Positions 7,695 to 21,202 of a DNA stretch of 64,000 nucleotides are shown here, piece after piece. How positions within the stretch are numbered: position 1 is the stretch's first letter; each line of letters begins with the position of its first letter. The position numbers and the translations under genes were made by a program. The DNA is from Streptomyces sp. JH34 (GTDB lineage: Bacteria > Actinomycetota > Actinomycetes > Streptomycetales > Streptomycetaceae): assembly GCF_029428875.1 (NCBI RefSeq), contig NZ_JAJSOO010000001.1, positions 5,394,001-5,458,000 of the forward strand, given 5' to 3'. A model generated the notes under the pieces. It was given only the letters and a program-made list of their open reading frames with translations. It ran no database searches and had not been told where the DNA came from.

Positions 7695-8456
7695 ATGACC
7701 CAGACCGGCCGGACACCATCCCGCCTCCGTCTCGACGCCGCGCTCGCCGACCTCGCCACCACCTTCGGTGGGATGACGGCCGTCCCGGACGAGAACAACT
7801 GCGAGTGTCACTGGGGCAGCGCGGAGGAACTCGCCCAGCTCAAGACACCCGACGTGGAACTCGACCCCGACCTGCTGCGACGCACCTGGCAGGCGGTCGA
7901 CTGGCGCGATCACGGGGCCGTACTGCGCCGCATACTGCCCCGGTTCGCAGCGGCTCTCGTCGACGGCCGGGTGGAGCCGCTCTTCGACATGGGGGACGTG
8001 GGCCAGTCCTTCGCACGTGGCAGATGGCAGCAGTGGCCCGCCCCGCAGGCCGCATCCGTGCGGGAGTTCCTGCACGCGTGGTGGGCCGACAGTCTCACGG
8101 CCCCCGACCCCGCCGTCCCGGCGTACGAAGTCTTCGCCCTGTGCGCCGAGGCCTCGGGTGCGGTGGCTCCCTGGCTCGCCGAATGGGAGAGGGCGGTCGA
8201 CCCCACGTCCGACCGGAGGCTTGTGGAAGCCGTGGACCATTGGGAGTACGACCTGCTGGGAGGCGAACTCCCCTGGTACGCCTGGGTGCACGACGAGAAA
8301 CTGATCGGCGAGCTGAGCGCCTGGCTGGCCCTGCACGCCCCCGCACGTCTGGACTCCCAGGAAGCTTCCGAGGAACTGCGCCACTGCGTACGGCTGCTCG
8401 GCATCTCCGGGCCCGCCCGCTGGGAGGACCCGCACTGGCCCTGGCGCACCGGCTGA
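7695..8456 (+). CDS. Hypothetical protein
   Basis: A 253-residue soluble, acidic, tryptophan-rich protein that I do not recognise. It starts MTQTGRTPSRLRLDAALADL and contains NNCECHWGSAEEL, a segment rich in Trp and Asp (RRTWQAVDWRDHGAVLRRI), and ends ARWEDPHWPWRTG. The ATG at 7695 with an AAAGG site is chosen; an in-frame start at 7644 would add 17 residues. No membrane segment or signal peptide is visible. It sits between the nuclease-like paralogue and a convergent membrane protein. Confidence 0.75.
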   Translation: MTQTGRTPSRLRLDAALADLATTFGGMTAVPDENNCECHWGSAEELAQLKTPDVELDPDLLRRTWQAVDWRDHGAVLRRILPRFAAALVDGRVEPLFDMGDVGQSFARGRWQQWPAPQAASVREFLHAWWADSLTAPDPAVPAYEVFALCAEASGAVAPWLAEWERAVDPTSDRRLVEAVDHWEYDLLGGELPWYAWVHDEKLIGELSAWLALHAPARLDSQEASEELRHCVRLLGISGPARWEDPHWPWRTG

Positions 8457-8462
8457 GCGGGA

Positions 8463-8491
8463 CGGCCGGCCGGGGCCGGGTGCACCGGCCG
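8463..8491. terminator. Weak inverted repeat between convergent genes
   Basis: CGGCCGG at 8463-8469 pairs with CCGGCCG at 8485-8491 across a 15-nt loop, between the convergent stops at 8456 and 8502. It is only a 7-bp stem; it is listed because it is the sole candidate terminator there. Confidence 0.35.
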
Positions 8492-8501
8492 AGGTCCGCC
8501 C

Positions 8502-9425
8502 TCAGCCCTGCCCGTCGCCGTTCTCGAACAGTCTGACCGTGCTGAGGATCTCGCGGATGGTGGCGTCGGGCACCTCGTCGGGCACCCCGTGTGCACCGAC
8601 GTAGGTCCACGACACGAACTTGCCCTCCGCGTTCTTGAAGGCGAACGTCACCGCCTTGCCGTCGGTGTCGCACTTGCCCTTCGACGGTGCCCCCGAGGAC
8701 GTGACGGTCACGAGGCTGCCCTCGACGCCCGACTTCGTCCGGTACGACTCGGCCTCACCGATCTCCAGGTGTGTGCTGTCGGGCTGCGTGTAGCCGCCGT
8801 ACACCCACTGCTTCGCCGTGTCCTCCGCGGCCTCGGCGGCGCTCCTCGCGCCCTTCTCGCCGGTGGTGCCCGTCGACGCGAGCGGTGTGTCCTCCGCGGT
8901 GCCGTCCTTGTCGTCGTCGGACGTGCACCACTTCTCCTTGAAGACCGCCGGGGCCATCATCGCGACCAGCGGCTTCTCGTCGGGGTCGCTGTCCTCCGCG
9001 ACGTAGCTGACCCAGTCCGCCGACTGCCGCGCCCAGGTGGCGGGCACGTCGAAGGTGATGCCTCGCTTGGAGTTGACCACCGTGTTCCAGCCGGGGACGA
9101 GAGGGCCGGAACCGCCCTCGGTCGAACTCCGGTCCGTCTCCCCGGTGCTCGCCGAGTCCGTCGCCTCGGGCCGCGCGTCGGTCGAGTCGGACCCGTTGCC
9201 GCGGAGCACCAGGAAGCCGGTCACCCCGCATGCCACGACGACCGCCGCGGCGGCGGCCACGGCGACGACGGCGGTCCGGTTCCAGCGGCGACGGGGCGGC
9301 TCGGGTGCCCCCATACCGATCGTGGGCGCGTAGTGCCGGCCCGGGTCGGAATGCGTGGGGTCCGGACGGGGGTGGCCGTCCTGCGGGTTCGGCTGTCCGG
9401 AGGGCGACTGCTGTCCTGGCCACAT
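8502..9425 (-). CDS. Membrane-anchored protein with Pro/Gly/Gln-rich N-terminus
   Basis: A 307-residue protein. Residues 1-45 are rich in Gly, Pro and Gln, followed by RRRWNR and a single membrane helix (about 51-74, Ala/Val-rich). A Ser/Thr/Asp-rich linker (about 78-105) leads to an extracytoplasmic domain (about 110-307, VPGWNTVVNSKRGITFDVPA to the end). Two cysteines in the outer domain (in KEKWCTSDDD and KGKCDTDGK) could form a disulfide. This N-terminal layout is common in Streptomyces surface-associated unknowns. The ATG at 9425 is chosen because the protein is conserved-looking only from that Met. The function is unknown. Confidence 0.75.
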   Translation of the reverse strand: MWPGQQSPSGQPNPQDGHPRPDPTHSDPGRHYAPTIGMGAPEPPRRRWNRTAVVAVAAAAAVVVACGVTGFLVLRGNGSDSTDARPEATDSASTGETDRSSTEGGSGPLVPGWNTVVNSKRGITFDVPATWARQSADWVSYVAEDSDPDEKPLVAMMAPAVFKEKWCTSDDDKDGTAEDTPLASTGTTGEKGARSAAEAAEDTAKQWVYGGYTQPDSTHLEIGEAESYRTKSGVEGSLVTVTSSGAPSKGKCDTDGKAVTFAFKNAEGKFVSWTYVGAHGVPDEVPDATIREILSTVRLFENGDGQG

Positions 9426-9824
9426 GGGGGGTGAGTCTAGTGCCCGGCCAGGAGCGCACCCGCGACGCGTTCTCCGGGGGTCCGCATGGCCGCGCAGGTG
9501 TGTGGCGCCGTGCAAGTCGAGCCATCGGGGGGCGAGTCGGGGGAGCGCGCGGCAGTGGCCCCCGCGCCATGGGAGACACGCACAGGAGGGGGCCGGACGT
9601 CGGCCCAGGGCGGGCCGGCGGGGAAGCGACGTCCAGGCCCCTCCGTGGCGTGACCGGTCCGGTCGGCCGGGCGCGTGGGGCCCGGCGGACCGGCCCCCCG
9701 GCCGACCGGGCCGGAGTCGGGAAGAACTTAACAGCCGCGCAATATTTTGCGTAAGGCCTTGCAGAAAGAAATCTCCAGGATTTCGTGGATGTGAAAGGCG
9801 TGTGATCGGGTCATGTCCAGGGGG
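9426..9824. other. Intergenic region upstream of the amylase promoter
   Basis: About 400 bases with no convincing gene. The distal part is GC-rich and featureless to me. Around 9728-9780 the sequence becomes relatively AT-rich, with AATATTTTGCG and a CTTGCAGAAAG element at 9758-9768 that resembles half of the operator further downstream. Confidence 0.6.
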
Positions 9825-9887
9825 TTGACCAGGGCAGGTCAGGATCGTACGGTCTGCGGCACACAGGGTTTTGCAGCCTTGCTGCAA
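9825..9887 (+). promoter_or_regulatory. Amylase promoter with LacI-type operator
   Basis: TTGACC at 9825-9830 and TACGGT at 9848-9853 are separated by 17 bases, a good vegetative promoter. Just downstream of the expected transcript start is a perfect inverted repeat, TTGCAGC-CTT-GCTGCAA (9871-9887). A related half-site, CTTGCAG, lies at 9758-9764. Streptomyces amylase promoters are repressed by LacI-family regulators (MalR/Reg1) through repeats of this CTTGCAG kind; use of this copy is inferred. Confidence 0.7.
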
Positions 9888-9975
9888 GAACCTTCAGAAG
9901 CCTTGAGGCACGGCGCGTTGCCATGTGAGGCTGCTCCGCCATCCCCGCACTTCCCCCCACCGCAGGAGGAACGTC

Positions 9976-11694
9976 ATGGCACGCAGGCCCTTGTCCGGCG
10001 CGCTCGCCCTCACCATGGGCGCCGCCGTGCTCGCCGTCCCCGCCGGGCTCGGCGCCGCCGGAACGGCCCAGGCCGCGCCGCCCGGAGAGAAGGACGTCAC
10101 CGCGGTGATGTTCGAGTGGAAGTTCGCCTCGGTCGCCAAGGCATGCACCGACAGCCTCGGGCCTGCCGGTTACGGCTACGTCCAGGTCTCGCCGCCCCAG
10201 GAACACATCCAGGGCGCCCAGTGGTGGACCTCGTACCAGCCCGTCAGCTACAAGATCGCCGGCCGTCTCGGCGACCGCACGGCCTTCGCGAACATGGTCA
10301 GCACGTGTCACGCAGCGGGCGTCAAGGTCATAGCCGACTCCGTGATCAACCACATGTCGGCCGGTTCCGGCACCGGCACCGGCGGCTCCTCGTACACCAA
10401 GTACGACTACCCGGGGACCTATTCGGTCAGCGACATGAACGACTGCCAGTCGCAGATCAGCAACTACGGCGACCGGGCCAACGTCCAGAACTGCGAACTG
10501 GTCGGCCTCGCGGACCTGGACACCGGCGAGGACTACGTCCGCGGCAAGATCGCCGGCTACCTCAACGACCTGCTGTCCCTCGGTGTCGACGGCTTCCGCA
10601 TCGACGCTGCCAAGCACATGCCGGCCGCCGACCTCGCGAACATCAAGTCCCGCCTCAGCAACCCCGGCGTGTACTGGAAGCACGAGGCGATCTACGGGGC
10701 CGGAGAGGCCGTCTCCCCCTCGGAGTACCTCGGCAGCGGCGACGTCCAGGAGTTCCGCTACGGCCGCAGCCTCAAGCAGGTCTTCAACGACGAGAACCTC
10801 GCCTACCTCAAGAACTTCGGCGAGGGCTGGGGCTTCATGGAGTCGGGCAGGTCGGCGGTCTTCGTCGACAACCACGACACGGAGCGCGGCGGCGACACCC
10901 TGAACTACAAGGACGGCGCCAACTACACCCTGGCGAGCGTCTTCATGCTGGCCTACCCCTACGGTTCCCCGGACGTCCACTCCGGCTACGAGTGGACCGA
11001 CAAGGACGCCGGCCCGCCCAACGGCGGCCAGGTGAACGCCTGCTACAGCGACGGCTGGAAGTGCCAGCACGCCTGGCGCGAGATCTCCTCCATGGTCGGC
11101 TTCCGCAACGCCGCCCGCGGCCAGGCGGTCTCGAACTGGTGGGACAACGGCGGCGACCAGATCGCCTTCGGCCGGGGCTCCAAGGCGTACGTCGCCATCA
11201 ATCACGAGAGCTCGTCGCTGACCCGGACGTTCCAGACCGCGCTGCCCGCCGGTGACTACTGCGACGTCCAGTCCGGCAAGGGCGTCACCGTCAACGGCTC
11301 CGGGCAGTTCACCGCCACGCTCGGCGCGAACACCGCCGTCGCCCTGCACGTCGGCGCCCGCACCTGCACGGGCGGCGGCACGACGCCCGGCACCGGTCAG
11401 TCCGGAGCCTCCTTCGGCGTCAACGCCACCACCCAGACCGGCCAGAACATCTACGTCACCGGCAGCCAGGCCGCCCTCGGCAACTGGGCGCCCGGCAGCG
11501 CGCTGAAGCTCGACCCGGCCGCCTACCCCGTATGGAAGCTCGACGTCACCCTGCCCGCCGGGACCTCCTTCGAGTACAAGTACCTCCGCAAGGACGCGAG
11601 CGGCAACGTCACCTGGGAGAGCGGCGCCAACCGCACCGCCACCGTGCCGTCCTCCGGGAAGGTCGCGCTGACCGCCGACGTCTGGCGCAGCTGA
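9976..11694 (+). CDS. Secreted alpha-amylase with starch-binding domain
   Basis: A 572-residue extracellular endo-alpha-1,4-glucanase that degrades starch. The N-terminal signal peptide (MARRPLSGALALTMG... ending near AQAAPP, cleavage around residue 35) directs export. The GH13 catalytic domain spans about residues 40-470, with nucleophile Asp210 (GVDGFRIDAAKH), acid/base Glu244 (YGAGEAVSP) and Asp301 (VDNHDTERG). The C-terminal 100 residues (from GASFGVNATTQTGQNIYVTG) are a CBM20 starch-binding domain, with LGNWAPGSALKL typical. The start has a perfect AGGAGG site at 9965-9970. It is followed by a hairpin and then the pullulanase gene, making a starch-utilisation pair controlled by the upstream LacI-type operator. 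Confidence 0.95.
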   Translation: MARRPLSGALALTMGAAVLAVPAGLGAAGTAQAAPPGEKDVTAVMFEWKFASVAKACTDSLGPAGYGYVQVSPPQEHIQGAQWWTSYQPVSYKIAGRLGDRTAFANMVSTCHAAGVKVIADSVINHMSAGSGTGTGGSSYTKYDYPGTYSVSDMNDCQSQISNYGDRANVQNCELVGLADLDTGEDYVRGKIAGYLNDLLSLGVDGFRIDAAKHMPAADLANIKSRLSNPGVYWKHEAIYGAGEAVSPSEYLGSGDVQEFRYGRSLKQVFNDENLAYLKNFGEGWGFMESGRSAVFVDNHDTERGGDTLNYKDGANYTLASVFMLAYPYGSPDVHSGYEWTDKDAGPPNGGQVNACYSDGWKCQHAWREISSMVGFRNAARGQAVSNWWDNGGDQIAFGRGSKAYVAINHESSSLTRTFQTALPAGDYCDVQSGKGVTVNGSGQFTATLGANTAVALHVGARTCTGGGTTPGTGQSGASFGVNATTQTGQNIYVTGSQAALGNWAPGSALKLDPAAYPVWKLDVTLPAGTSFEYKYLRKDASGNVTWESGANRTATVPSSGKVALTADVWRS

Positions 11695-11705
11695 CCCCAC
11701 TCGTC

Positions 11706-11743
11706 GCGGGCCGGGGACGCGAGGGTGAGCGTCCCCGGCCCGC
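11706..11743 (+). terminator. Hairpin between amylase and pullulanase genes
   Basis: A perfect 15-bp inverted repeat (arms 11706-11720 and 11729-11743) with an 8-nt loop, just after the amylase stop. It should terminate most amylase transcripts, with some read-through possible into the gene at 11792. Confidence 0.8.
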
Positions 11744-11791
11744 ACCGCTCCGCACACAGCCCGACCCCCGAACGCCGAGGAGTACCCGCCC

Positions 11792-17098
<5,307 letters not shown>

Positions 17099-17112
17099 CG
17101 ACACCGACCCCA

Positions 17113-17165
17113 CCGGCCGGTCTCCGGCTCAGGGCCCCAGTGGCCCGGAGCCGGAGACCGGCCGG
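17113..17165 (+). terminator. Terminator after pullulanase gene
   Basis: An 18-bp perfect inverted repeat (17113-17130 with 17148-17165) with a 17-nt loop, starting 15 bases after the stop codon. It is strong and isolates the starch genes from the tautomerase gene. Confidence 0.85.
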
Positions 17166-17228
17166 TCCCGTGTCGCGGGGGATCTGCCTTGTGCGGGCGC
17201 CACGATCACGCGAAGCTGAAGCCGTACA

Positions 17229-17255
17229 CGTGCATGCACGCCGTACACGTATACG
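17229..17255. promoter_or_regulatory. Palindromic operator-like sites upstream of the tautomerase gene
   Basis: A perfect 12-bp palindrome, CGTGCATGCACG (17229-17240), is followed by the near-palindrome CGTACACGTATACG (17242-17255). CGTACACGT also occurs as a direct repeat at 17223-17231 and 17242-17250. The sites lie 28-54 bases before the ATG at 17283. The convergent TetR-family regulator is a plausible ligand, but that is a guess. Confidence 0.45.
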
Positions 17256-17282
17256 CACCCGAACCGCACCCAGGAGCGCTTG

Positions 17283-17633
17283 ATGCCGCAGATCACCGTC
17301 GACTACTCCGCCGAGCTCGACGACAGCTTCGACCGCCGCGGCTTCGCGCTGGCCCTGCACCCGCTCGTCGCCGAGACCGTGTCCGCCAAGATCCCCGCCT
17401 GCAAGACCCGCTTCCGCCGGGCCGAGGACTCCGTCGTCGGTGACTCCGCCACTGGCGACTCCATCGTGAACGTCTCGATCGCGATGCTGCCCGGCCGGAC
17501 CCCCGAGATCAAGGCGCGGCTGACGGAAGCCGTGCTGGAGCTGCTGGCCGGACACCTGAAGCCCGTCGACGGGCTCACCGTCCACGCGTCGGCCGAGATC
17601 CGGGACCTGGACGCGTCCTACCGCAAGAACTGA
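17283..17633 (+). CDS. 5-carboxymethyl-2-hydroxymuconate isomerase-like tautomerase
   Basis: A 116-residue protein of the CHMI branch of the tautomerase superfamily. It starts MPQITVDYS with the N-terminal Pro2 that acts as catalytic base after Met removal. The CHMI-like segments RCKTRFRRAEDSVVGD-type (here ACKTRFRRAED) and SIAMLPGRTPEIK follow. Family members tautomerise enol/keto forms of aromatic-catabolism intermediates; the real substrate here is unknown. ATG 17283 is preferred over TTG 17280; an AGGAG site lies at 17272-17276. Its 3' end overlaps the convergent TetR gene by 16 bases. Confidence 0.88.
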   Translation: MPQITVDYSAELDDSFDRRGFALALHPLVAETVSAKIPACKTRFRRAEDSVVGDSATGDSIVNVSIAMLPGRTPEIKARLTEAVLELLAGHLKPVDGLTVHASAEIRDLDASYRKN

Positions 17634-18352
17634 GGCAGCCGCCGCTGCGGGACGGCCGGTGCGGCGGGCGCCAGGACCGAGAGCCTGGCGATGAGTTCGC
17701 CGAACGGGCCGTCCGCCGGCTCCTGCGAGAAGACCCGCAGCATCACGCCGGCCGTCTCCTGGTCGTACGCCGCGCTCACCGCCCCCAGCGCCGCGAAGTC
17801 GTGCACCAGCTGCAACTCCAGCTCGGCACGCGGAACGCGCTTCCCGTCGAGCCAGAGCAGCGCCGTCGACTCGGCCAGCGACACCCACGACCGCACGACG
17901 AACTCCAGCCGCGCGGGCGGGGACTCCACGCCGAGATGCGCCATGATCTGCTCGTACGCCGCCTGGCGCACCCCGTCGACCAGGGCGTCGGCCGTCGACG
18001 AACCTCCGGCCGGACCGCCCCGCATCAGCGCGGCGAAGCCCGGGCCGTGCTCCTCGACGAAATCGAAGAACCGGTGCATCACCCGGATCAGCCGGGCACC
18101 CAGGGGTCCTTCGTGCGCCTCCAGGAAGCGGCCGGACAGCTCGTCGGCCGCCCGCTTCAGCGCCGCCTCGTACAGACTGCGCTTCCCCGGGAAGTAGTGG
18201 TAGACGAGCGGGCGCGAGATGCCGGCCGCCGCCGCGATCTCGTCGATCGACACGTCGTCGGGCGAGCGGTGGCTGAACAACTCCAGTGCGACGCCGATCA
18301 ACTGGGCCCTGCGTTCCTCGACACCCATCCTGCGCCGTACCCGGGTCGTCAT
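17618..18352 (-). CDS. TetR-family transcriptional regulator
   Basis: A 244-residue regulator. The N-terminal TetR DNA-binding domain is clear (residues about 9-58: RAQLIGVALELFSHRSPDDV, then IDEIAAAAGISRPLVYHYFP with the recognition helix). The C-terminal half is a variable ligand domain. The ATG at 18352 matches the usual start. It converges on, and overlaps by 16 bases, the tautomerase gene, so the two transcripts are partly antisense. The ligand is unknown. Confidence 0.92.
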   Translation of the reverse strand: MTTRVRRRMGVEERRAQLIGVALELFSHRSPDDVSIDEIAAAAGISRPLVYHYFPGKRSLYEAALKRAADELSGRFLEAHEGPLGARLIRVMHRFFDFVEEHGPGFAALMRGGPAGGSSTADALVDGVRQAAYEQIMAHLGVESPPARLEFVVRSWVSLAESTALLWLDGKRVPRAELELQLVHDFAALGAVSAAYDQETAGVMLRVFSQEPADGPFGELIARLSVLAPAAPAVPQRRLPQFLR

Positions 18353-18457
18353 GCCGAACAGCCTAACGGGGCAGGGCAGGTGGCCCTCATCCGCACTCCC
18401 TGCGGCCGTACCCGGGGCGGCCGACGAGCTCGCCGGCCGCCCCGGGACCGCCCGGAG

Positions 18458-20383
18458 TCAGTGCAGCGAGCCCACCCTGCTGCCGTCCGCGAGCAGTCCG
18501 GCGAGCCGGGGCCGGTCCCCCTCCGCCGCCGGCAGCGTCAGCAGCCGCCCGTCCGTCCGGCCCCGCACGCCGCCGGACGCGGTCAGGGACGCGAACTGCC
18601 CGGAGCCCGCCGCCAGTACGTACCACCGCCCGCCGTCCGACTTCCACAGCACACCCGCCAGCACCCGCGGTCTGCGTGTCCCGCAGTCCGGCGAGTCCTC
18701 CGCACGCGCCGCCACCGCCCCCGGCGCCCCGGCACCGCCCGACGATTCGGGCGGCGCCTGGAACTGAGCCAGGACCCTGCTGCCCGTGCCCCGCCAGGTG
18801 TCCGCCCGGGTGCAGAACCACAGCGCGTCACCCTCACCCTCCGGCAGCCGCTGCTTCGCGTACGGCCAGGAGTTCACCGACCGGACACCATGGGACCGCA
18901 CCGCCGGCAGGAGACAGGCGGTGCGCGCCCAGCTCTCGCGCTCGGCCCGCCCCGACACGTCGTGCGGCGCGGACGGCGCGCCGGACGTCAGGCGTACGGG
19001 AGTGAGCTCACCGAGGTCCGTCATCAACCGCGCCGCCGACCCGTCCCGCAGCTCCAGGGCCTGCCACGAACGGCAGTCCGTCCGGCCCCCCGTCTCCGGC
19101 CCGGGCCCCGTCAGCGGATCCGTCACCCCGTGGCGGTCGCGGGACAGCGGACGGGCCGGCCCGTGGGGTGCCAGCAGATCCCGCACCCCGACCTCCCGCA
19201 CCCAGGGCGCGGTCAGATAGCGGATCCGGCCGGCGCGGCGCTGCGCCACCAGCGCACTCGCCGCCACCGCGTCCGCACCGTCCACCCGGGCGAAGTCCAG
19301 CGCGGCACCCTTCGACGGGTCGGCGTCGCGCGGCTCGGCGTAGCGCACGACCCGCAGGCCGTCGTGGAACAGCACGACCGCGGCCGGGCCCACCTCGCCC
19401 GCGTACAGCAGCTGAGGCGGTCCCATCGGCGGGCCGTCAGGGGTCCCGGGCGTCGCCGACGAGACCACCGCGGGACCGGGCCGGGCCCACACGGCGAGCG
19501 CGCGTCCCAGCAGGCCGGTGTCCGCGGCCCGGTCCCCGCGCGTCGGCCAGACGCTGAAGTCACGCCGTGCGGAACTCCGCCACAGCCCGCTGGGCACCCG
19601 GTGCAACGCAGCCGGATCCAGTGCCTGTTGGGCGGTGCGGTGGCGTGCGTAGAGCGGCGCGGAGGAGGCGCTCGGGCCGCCCAGGCCGTCCCCCGGCATC
19701 AGCAGCAGCGTCCCGCAGACCAGCAGCGCGCCGGCGCCGGCCAGGAGCGTCCGCCCCCGCCGCCGTCGACGGGCCACGTCCGCCGGCCTGACCTGCAGGG
19801 AACACGGGTCGAACTCCGGTGAGGCCAGCAGCGCGTGGGGTGCCGTGAGCCCGTCGGCCTCCAGCAGCGAGGCCCGTGGGTCCCCGACGCCCACCGCCTC
19901 GAGCGCCCGGCACACCTCGGCGTCGTCGAGCCCTTCGAGCCCCCGCAGCACATGCGCGGCCCGGCAGGGGGCCGACACCTCGGCGAGGGCCTGTTCCAGC
20001 GCCAGTTCGTCCGCCCCGCAGGAGTGCGGAAAGAGCCGCAGCCCCCACACCTGCGGCACCAGCGGAGGGAACTGCGCCCGGCGCGGCCGGGCGAACCGGA
20101 ACACCGGCCGCCCGGCCTCCAGCGCGTGACGCAGCACCCTCAGACGTACGTGCGCGTAAGCCTGCCCCGGGTCCGGACCCCGCCCCGTTGCCAGGGCCCG
20201 CTGGGCCAGCCAGTGGGCCGTCAGCACACGGCGGTTGCGGCCGAGCGAGGGCGCCAGCACGAGATACGCGATCCGCGCCAGCCGGGCGTAGTGCTCGGAG
20301 GGCACGGCCTCGGCCCGCTCCCCGGCGGCCTGCTCCGCGTACGGGCGGCCGGCGGACGGCGGTACTGCTCGCAGAGGGGGCAT
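18458..20383 (-). CDS. Large single-pass membrane protein of unknown function
   Basis: A 641-residue protein. Residues 1-200 are cytoplasmic, Arg- and Ala-rich, and contain helical segments resembling a degraded sigma-region-4-like fold (RGLEGLDDAEVCRALEAVGV). A basic stretch (ARRRRRGR) precedes one membrane helix near 209-228. Residues 235-641 are outside the membrane, contain several cysteines (TDCRSWQ, TACLLP, WFCTRAD, DCGTRRP) and look like a beta-rich domain. A Streptomyces pattern of sigma-like N-terminus plus extracytoplasmic domain is known, but I cannot name this one. The ATG at 20383 lacks a strong ribosome site. Confidence 0.75.
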   Translation of the reverse strand: MPPLRAVPPSAGRPYAEQAAGERAEAVPSEHYARLARIAYLVLAPSLGRNRRVLTAHWLAQRALATGRGPDPGQAYAHVRLRVLRHALEAGRPVFRFARPRRAQFPPLVPQVWGLRLFPHSCGADELALEQALAEVSAPCRAAHVLRGLEGLDDAEVCRALEAVGVGDPRASLLEADGLTAPHALLASPEFDPCSLQVRPADVARRRRRGRTLLAGAGALLVCGTLLLMPGDGLGGPSASSAPLYARHRTAQQALDPAALHRVPSGLWRSSARRDFSVWPTRGDRAADTGLLGRALAVWARPGPAVVSSATPGTPDGPPMGPPQLLYAGEVGPAAVVLFHDGLRVVRYAEPRDADPSKGAALDFARVDGADAVAASALVAQRRAGRIRYLTAPWVREVGVRDLLAPHGPARPLSRDRHGVTDPLTGPGPETGGRTDCRSWQALELRDGSAARLMTDLGELTPVRLTSGAPSAPHDVSGRAERESWARTACLLPAVRSHGVRSVNSWPYAKQRLPEGEGDALWFCTRADTWRGTGSRVLAQFQAPPESSGGAGAPGAVAARAEDSPDCGTRRPRVLAGVLWKSDGGRWYVLAAGSGQFASLTASGGVRGRTDGRLLTLPAAEGDRPRLAGLLADGSRVGSLH

Positions 20384-20445
20384 GTTCAGCTGAACGAGCG
20401 AATGGTGCGATGGTCACTCCGGCGGCGAACGCTCCGGGGGCGGGT

Positions 20446-20464
20446 CGCGCGGTTTCCCCGCGCG
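20446..20464 (-). terminator. Possible hairpin downstream of the AhpD-like gene
   Basis: CGCGCGG (20446-20452) pairs with CCGCGCG (20458-20464) with a 5-nt loop. It lies in the gap between the AhpD-like gene and the upstream end of the 641-residue gene, 124 bases beyond the AhpD-like stop, so its role is uncertain. Confidence 0.4.
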
Positions 20465-20587
20465 GCCGGGAGCCACGGGGCACGGTGGCCGCATCATGAA
20501 GCAGTTGGGGTGGCGGCGAGGACGGGCCCGCCGGACAACGGCGGCCGTGTCGGCGAGGCTCGAGGAATTCGTCCGGGTGGCGAAGGC

Positions 20588-21133
20588 TCAGGCAGGTACG
20601 GCCTCCACGGGCGCCCCGGTCATCCGGTTCGCGAGCGTCGAGATCGTGTAGGCGCCGATACCGAGAACCACCTCCAGGGCGTTGCGCGCGGTGTAGCCCA
20701 GCGACAGGAATTCCCGGATCCGGTCGTCGCCGACCGCGCCGGCCGACTCCAGGGCGGCGAGCGTGAACCTGCGCACGCCCTCCAGCCGTTCGTCCGGCAG
20801 CGGCTGATCGCCGGGAGCCCGCAGTGCCGCGACGAGCTCGGGTGAGGCGCCCAGCGACCTGAGCCTCGGCGTGTGCATCTCCACGCAGACGTGGCACTCG
20901 TTGCGGGTGGCCATCGTCATGACGACGACCTCGCGCGACAGCGGGTCCAGGGTGCTCGACTCGAAGGTGGCGCTCGCCCGGAGGAAGCCGTCCAGCGTCT
21001 CCGGGGACGTGGCCATCCGGGCAACGGCCGACGGCAGCCGGCCGCCTCGCTTCCTGGCCGTGGCCTCCATGGTGCGGCGAGCGGCGGGCGGCGCGGAGTC
21101 AGGGGTGTGATCGGGGAAGAACGTTGCGGACAT
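20588..21133 (-). CDS. Carboxymuconolactone decarboxylase/AhpD-like protein
   Basis: A 181-residue protein of the AhpD-like alkylhydroperoxidase fold. The redox centre is ECHVCVEMH (Glu-Cys-x-x-Cys-x-x-x-His), expected to reduce peroxides with the two cysteines and the nearby His. The flanking TLDPLSREVVVMTMATRN and FLSLGYTARNALEVVLGIGAYTISTLANR are typical. The start at 21133 has a GAGGGGA site; the longer upstream frame runs through the operator. It is divergent from, and probably controlled by, the MarR gene. Such pairs commonly respond to oxidants. Confidence 0.9.
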   Translation of the reverse strand: MSATFFPDHTPDSAPPAARRTMEATARKRGGRLPSAVARMATSPETLDGFLRASATFESSTLDPLSREVVVMTMATRNECHVCVEMHTPRLRSLGASPELVAALRAPGDQPLPDERLEGVRRFTLAALESAGAVGDDRIREFLSLGYTARNALEVVLGIGAYTISTLANRMTGAPVEAVPA

Positions 21134-21153
21134 GATGGTCCCCTCGCGATAAA

Positions 21154-21195
21154 CTCGACAACGTGATTGTCGAAAAGGTAAACCAGGTTGTCGAG
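21154..21195. promoter_or_regulatory. MarR operator in the AhpD-like/MarR divergent region
   Basis: CTCGACAAC at 21154-21162 pairs perfectly with GTTGTCGAG at 21187-21195. A nested palindrome, TCGACAA-N5-TTGTCGA, spans 21155-21173. Three copies of the same half-site thus fill the 69-base divergent spacer and overlap the marR ribosome-binding site, which fits autorepression and co-regulation of both genes. Confidence 0.75.
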
Positions 21196-21202
21196 GTGCG
21201 CA

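Noticed and set aside
20496..20650. A possible 51-codon plus-strand ORF starting MKQLGWRRGRARR
   Set aside because: It runs antisense into the AhpD-like gene, has no ribosome site and low-complexity Arg content.
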